Source: Planctomycetota bacterium (GTDB taxonomy: Bacteria; Planctomycetota; Planctomycetia; Isosphaerales; Isosphaeraceae). Taken from it: a DNA stretch of 7,512 bases. Where the stretch lies: positions 1 to 7,512 of the forward strand of contig JAJYDH010000323.1 in the NCBI GenBank assembly GCA_021777685.1, given 5' to 3'. Made by a program: the position numbers and the translations under genes. Shown in pieces: positions 5,620-7,512 of the stretch (its first letter is position 1; every line of letters begins with the position of its first letter). Under the pieces are notes generated by a model. The model ran no database searches. It saw nothing but the letters and a program-made list of their open reading frames with translations, and had not been told where the DNA came from.

Positions 5620-6285
5620 TCAGACCTTGTTGGTTTGCCGGATGGTCAGGTAGCCGCCGTTGGGCCCGGGGACCGCCCCCTTGATCAAGAGCAGGTTGTT
5701 GGTCGGGTCGATCCGGACCACCTTCAAATTCTTGACGGTGATCCGGGCGTTGCCGTACTGCCCGGGCTTCCGGATCCCCTTGCGTGTGTGGGCCGGGTCG
5801 GCGCTCGGGCCCGAGGAGCCGGGGTGGCGGTGCATCCGCTTGACGCCGTGCGTGGCCCGGAGCCCCTTGAAACCGTGCCGCTTGACCACGCCCGAGAAGC
5901 CGCGGCCCTTGCTCGTGCCGATGACGTCGACGTTCAGGGTCTTCTTCTTCGCCTCTTGCTCCTGTCGGAGCTTCTCGAAGACCTCGACGGTCAGGGTCTG
6001 CCCCTCGGCGATCCCCTCGGCCGGCCCTTCCTGGCGGATCTCGCGGATGAACCGCTTGGGCTCGGCGTCGACCTTCCGGGCATGGCCACGTTCGGCCTGG
6101 GTCGCGCTCTTCCGCTTCTTGTCGTCGAATCCGAGCTGGAGGGCGTGGTAGCCGTCACGCTCGGCGGTCCTGACCTGGAGGACCAGGCACGGCCCGCACT
6201 CGAGGACCGTGACCGGGACCGCGGTGCCGTCCGGTTCGAAGATTTGTGTCATGCCGACTTTGCGGCCGAGCAGTCCGACTTGCAT
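5620..6285 (-). CDS. rplC: 50S ribosomal protein L3
   Basis: L3 is an early-assembly 50S protein whose long loop reaches near the peptidyl transferase centre. The 221 residues start MQVGLLGRKVGMTQIFEPDG. They contain DVIGTSKGRGFSGVVKRHGF (about 120-139), MHRHPGSSGPSADPAHTRKG (about 151-170) and PGQYGNARITVKNLKVVRID, and end near TIRQTNKV. The order and spacing match the family (E. coli 209 aa). A charged stretch around 102-116 (EVFEKLRQEQEAKKK) is slightly expanded. The ATG at 6285 follows a weak GAGAG motif six bases upstream. The gene is separated from rpsJ by an unusually long 229-nt gap and from rplD by 64 nt. Confidence 0.97.
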   Translation of the reverse strand: MQVGLLGRKVGMTQIFEPDGTAVPVTVLECGPCLVLQVRTAERDGYHALQLGFDDKKRKSATQAERGHARKVDAEPKRFIREIRQEGPAEGIAEGQTLTVEVFEKLRQEQEAKKKTLNVDVIGTSKGRGFSGVVKRHGFKGLRATHGVKRMHRHPGSSGPSADPAHTRKGIRKPGQYGNARITVKNLKVVRIDPTNNLLLIKGAVPGPNGGYLTIRQTNKV

Positions 6286-6514
6286 GATGGTCTCTCATCC
6301 CAATCCATCCCGACTGAGGCCGGGGGACCCGCGACGTCGGGCGACTGGTTTCGCCGGGCGGGAATCGTCCAGGGAGGTCGGTTGACCTCGACGTTCGATC
6401 AATCACAGAGGTCGACGCCCCAGGGCCACGTTTGGCCGAAGGCCGACGACTTGAGGGCCGGTTTCCGGGATATCGGCCGGAGACCTGAGCCCGATTGGGA
6501 GGCGATCGGATCAA
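6286..6514 (-). other. Long rpsJ-rplC spacer with mutually exclusive stem elements
   Basis: This 229-nt gap contains no recognisable gene; open frames across it are not protein-like. In transcript order it carries GACCTC (6413-6408), GAGGTC (6389-6384) and GACCTC (6379-6374). The middle element can pair with the first (18-nt loop) or the third (4-nt loop), a switch-like arrangement. A GGCC-TTC-GGCC mini-stem lies further upstream near 6438-6450. No convincing -35/-10 pair or U-tract terminator is seen. The function is unknown. A leader, processing site or attenuator for rplC is possible but inferred. Confidence 0.4.
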
Positions 6515-6847
6515 TCAGGACCCGGAGGGGCCCGCCTTGATCTTGATGTCGACGCCGGCCGGCAAGCTGAGCTTGTTCAGGGCGTCGATCGTCTTGTTGG
6601 TCGGCTGGACGATGTCGATCAGCCGCTTGTGGGTCCGGATCTCGAATTGCTCCCGCGACTTCTTGTCGATGTGCGGGCTTCGGAGGACGGTGTAGCGCTC
6701 GATGCGGGTCGGCAGCGGGATCGGGCCGTGGACGATTGCCTCGGTCCGTTTGGCGGTGTCGACGATATCCTTGGCCGACTGGTCCAGGATGGTGTGATCG
6801 TACGCTTCCATCCGGATGCGTATCCGTTCGTTGCTTATACCCGCCAC
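6515..6847 (-). CDS. rpsJ: 30S ribosomal protein S10 (NusE), GTG start
   Basis: S10 is a 30S head protein and, as NusE, pairs with NusB in transcription antitermination and with NusG to couple transcription to translation. The 110 residues begin (GTG)AGISNERIRIRMEAYDH and contain DIVDTAKRTEAIVHGPIPLP, TRIERYTVLRSPHIDKKSRE and QFEIRTHKRLIDI, an unmistakable S10. The frame is open upstream to an ATG at 6943, but that codon lies inside the predicted promoter. The GTG at 6847 gives the family start and has AAGGGA about ten bases upstream. An in-frame ATG at 6895, with GGAAG before it, would add 16 residues unlike S10 and cannot be fully excluded. It is the first gene of the operon in this window. 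Confidence 0.93.
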   Translation of the reverse strand: MAGISNERIRIRMEAYDHTILDQSAKDIVDTAKRTEAIVHGPIPLPTRIERYTVLRSPHIDKKSREQFEIRTHKRLIDIVQPTNKTIDALNKLSLPAGVDIKIKAGPSGS

Positions 6848-6886
6848 GCGTGAGGTCCCTTCATCGATCGCCCGACCGAGTTCATT

Positions 6887-6922
6887 GATTCGCATCCCCG
6901 CTTCCAGACGAATCTCGCGGGG
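6887..6922 (-). promoter_or_regulatory. Candidate pseudoknot in the rpsJ 5' leader
   Basis: In transcript order: CCCCGC (6922-6917), two bases, GATTCG (6914-6909), seven bases, GCGGGG (6901-6896), three bases, CGAATC (6892-6887). The first and third segments pair perfectly (6 bp), as do the second and fourth (6 bp). They interleave without sharing bases, which is the H-type pseudoknot arrangement; alternatively each is a separate hairpin. It begins almost at the predicted transcription start and ends about 40 nt before the GTG. Pseudoknots are known in some r-protein operon leaders (E. coli S15 and S4 targets). Any regulatory role here is inferred. Confidence 0.35.
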
Positions 6923-6930
6923 AAAGTAAG

Positions 6931-6959
6931 AGTGTAACGGCACCCATTGGGCTCGTCAA
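6931..6959 (-). promoter_or_regulatory. Sigma70-type promoter for the S10 operon
   Basis: On the minus strand a -35 box TTGACG (6959-6954, five of six consensus bases) and a -10 box TACACT (6936-6931, four of six) are separated by exactly 17 bp. An A/T-rich patch just upstream (about 6972-6985, containing AAGAAAA) stands out in this GC-rich DNA and could act as an UP element. Transcription would start near 6924, leaving a leader of about 77 nt before the rpsJ GTG. Position, spacing and orientation all fit a main operon promoter. Confidence 0.65.
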
Positions 6960-7065
6960 TCGAGCTTCTTCGAGTTTTCTTGTAAGATCGCCAAGACTCG
7001 TGAGACATGGGTCGGGGGATCGTGTCAGCCGTCAACGGCCCTCGGATGGGGAACATCCGAGAATC

Positions 7066-7512
7066 CTGCGTGCTGTCATTCCCGGGATAGATTTGTATCC
7101 CGAATCCGAAGGCTACTGGGCCGACTTTGACGCCAGGACCATCACTCATCTCAGCGACGCCCTCGCCGACGTCCTGCCCGATGCACACATGGTCCGCATC
7201 GAAGAACGGGTTCATCTCATCGAGCGTCCTTCCAAAGAGTGTTCGGCTGATGCGACCCGACGTGCTCGTCGTGCGAGCTCCCGAATTCACCGGCCCGCCG
7301 GGAGTTTAGGCGGACGAGATCGCGCCGACGACGATTCCCCTCGCGATCATGAATGAGGTCCGTGAAAACTACCTGAAGATTGTCCATCGTCCCGAGAGGG
7401 CTCTGGTGGCCGTCCTCGGACCTCTCGCGCCCAATAACAAGGTTGAGCCGGGGTTCGGCCAATATCTGGCCAAGCGGGACACATTGTCGCGGAGGCCGGT
7501 CCACCTGATCGA
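7066..7512 (+). pseudogene. DUF4058-family gene remnant (frameshift, stop, lost start; 3' end outside window)
   Basis: Read across two frames, this plus-strand stretch matches the N-terminal half of the DUF4058 family, which has no established biochemical function and is often multicopy in planctomycetes and cyanobacteria. Frame 1 gives PGIDLYPESEGYWADF (from 7081) and HMVRIEERVHLIERPSKE, resembling the usual PGMDPYLE and RIEERVYL segments. Near 7240 the similarity moves to frame 2 as VRLMRPDVLVVR, consistent with one extra base. A TAG at 7307-7309 interrupts frame 2. The match then resumes as TIPLAIMNEVRENYLKIVHR, RPERALVAVLGPLAPNNK and EPGFGQYLAKRDTL to the window end. The expected initiator ATG corresponds to CTG at 7066. 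Conserved positions are also altered. It diverges from rpsJ. Confidence 0.8.

Noticed and set aside
6155..6514. Minus-strand open frame filling the rpsJ-rplC gap
   Set aside because: It runs out of frame into rplC, its translation is Arg/Pro/Ser-rich with no recognisable motif, and no ribosome-binding site supports it.
7217..7504. Minus-strand open frame at the right edge
   Set aside because: It is the reverse frame of the DUF4058 remnant, whose plus-strand similarity is clear; the minus translation shows no family features.
1..7512. CRISPR arrays, tRNA or rRNA genes, insertion sequences or phage-like modules
   Set aside because: No regularly spaced repeats, cloverleaf sequences, transposase motifs or terminal inverted repeats were seen on either strand.

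Overview
The window is the 5' part of an S10-spc ribosomal protein operon from a GC-rich bacterium. Thirteen r-protein genes lie on the minus strand and read from about 6850 towards position 1: rpsJ, rplC, rplD, rplW, rplB, rpsS, rplV, rpsC, rplP, rpmC, rpsQ, rplN and rplX. This is the canonical bacterial order, and rplX runs off the left edge. The wording of the r-proteins, the high GC content and a DUF4058 relic next door suggest a planctomycete, perhaps of the Isosphaerales. That placement is inferred from memory of the families, not from a search.

Right end (about 6850-7512): a sigma70-type promoter faces left in front of rpsJ and should give a leader of roughly 75 nt. Two interleaved 6-bp complementary pairs in that leader could form an H-type pseudoknot. 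Beyond it, on the plus strand, lies a decayed DUF4058-family gene that has lost its start codon, shifted frame near 7240 and gained an in-frame TAG at 7307. It continues past the window edge.

Middle (about 2916-6850): rpsJ to rpsS are spaced loosely for an S10 operon. Gaps are 229 nt (rpsJ-rplC), 64, 4, 93, 180 (rplB-rpsS) and 137 nt (rpsS-rplV). The three longest hold GC-rich inverted repeats, some mutually exclusive, and no recognisable gene or U-tract terminator. They are the least explained DNA in the window and may be cis-acting RNA elements.

Left part (1-2915): rplV to rplX are tightly packed. The notable feature is a 62-bp out-of-frame overlap in which the basic C-terminal tail of S3 is encoded over the start of L16, with the rplP Shine-Dalgarno inside rpsC.

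The products are components of both ribosomal subunits (S10, S19, S3, S17; L3, L4, L23, L2, L22, L16, L29, L14, L24). They are presumably made from one long transcript so that subunit proteins are produced together. I see no wholly new system. The points worth a second look are the structured spacers, the rpsC/rplP overlap, the rpsJ leader and the dead DUF4058 gene.
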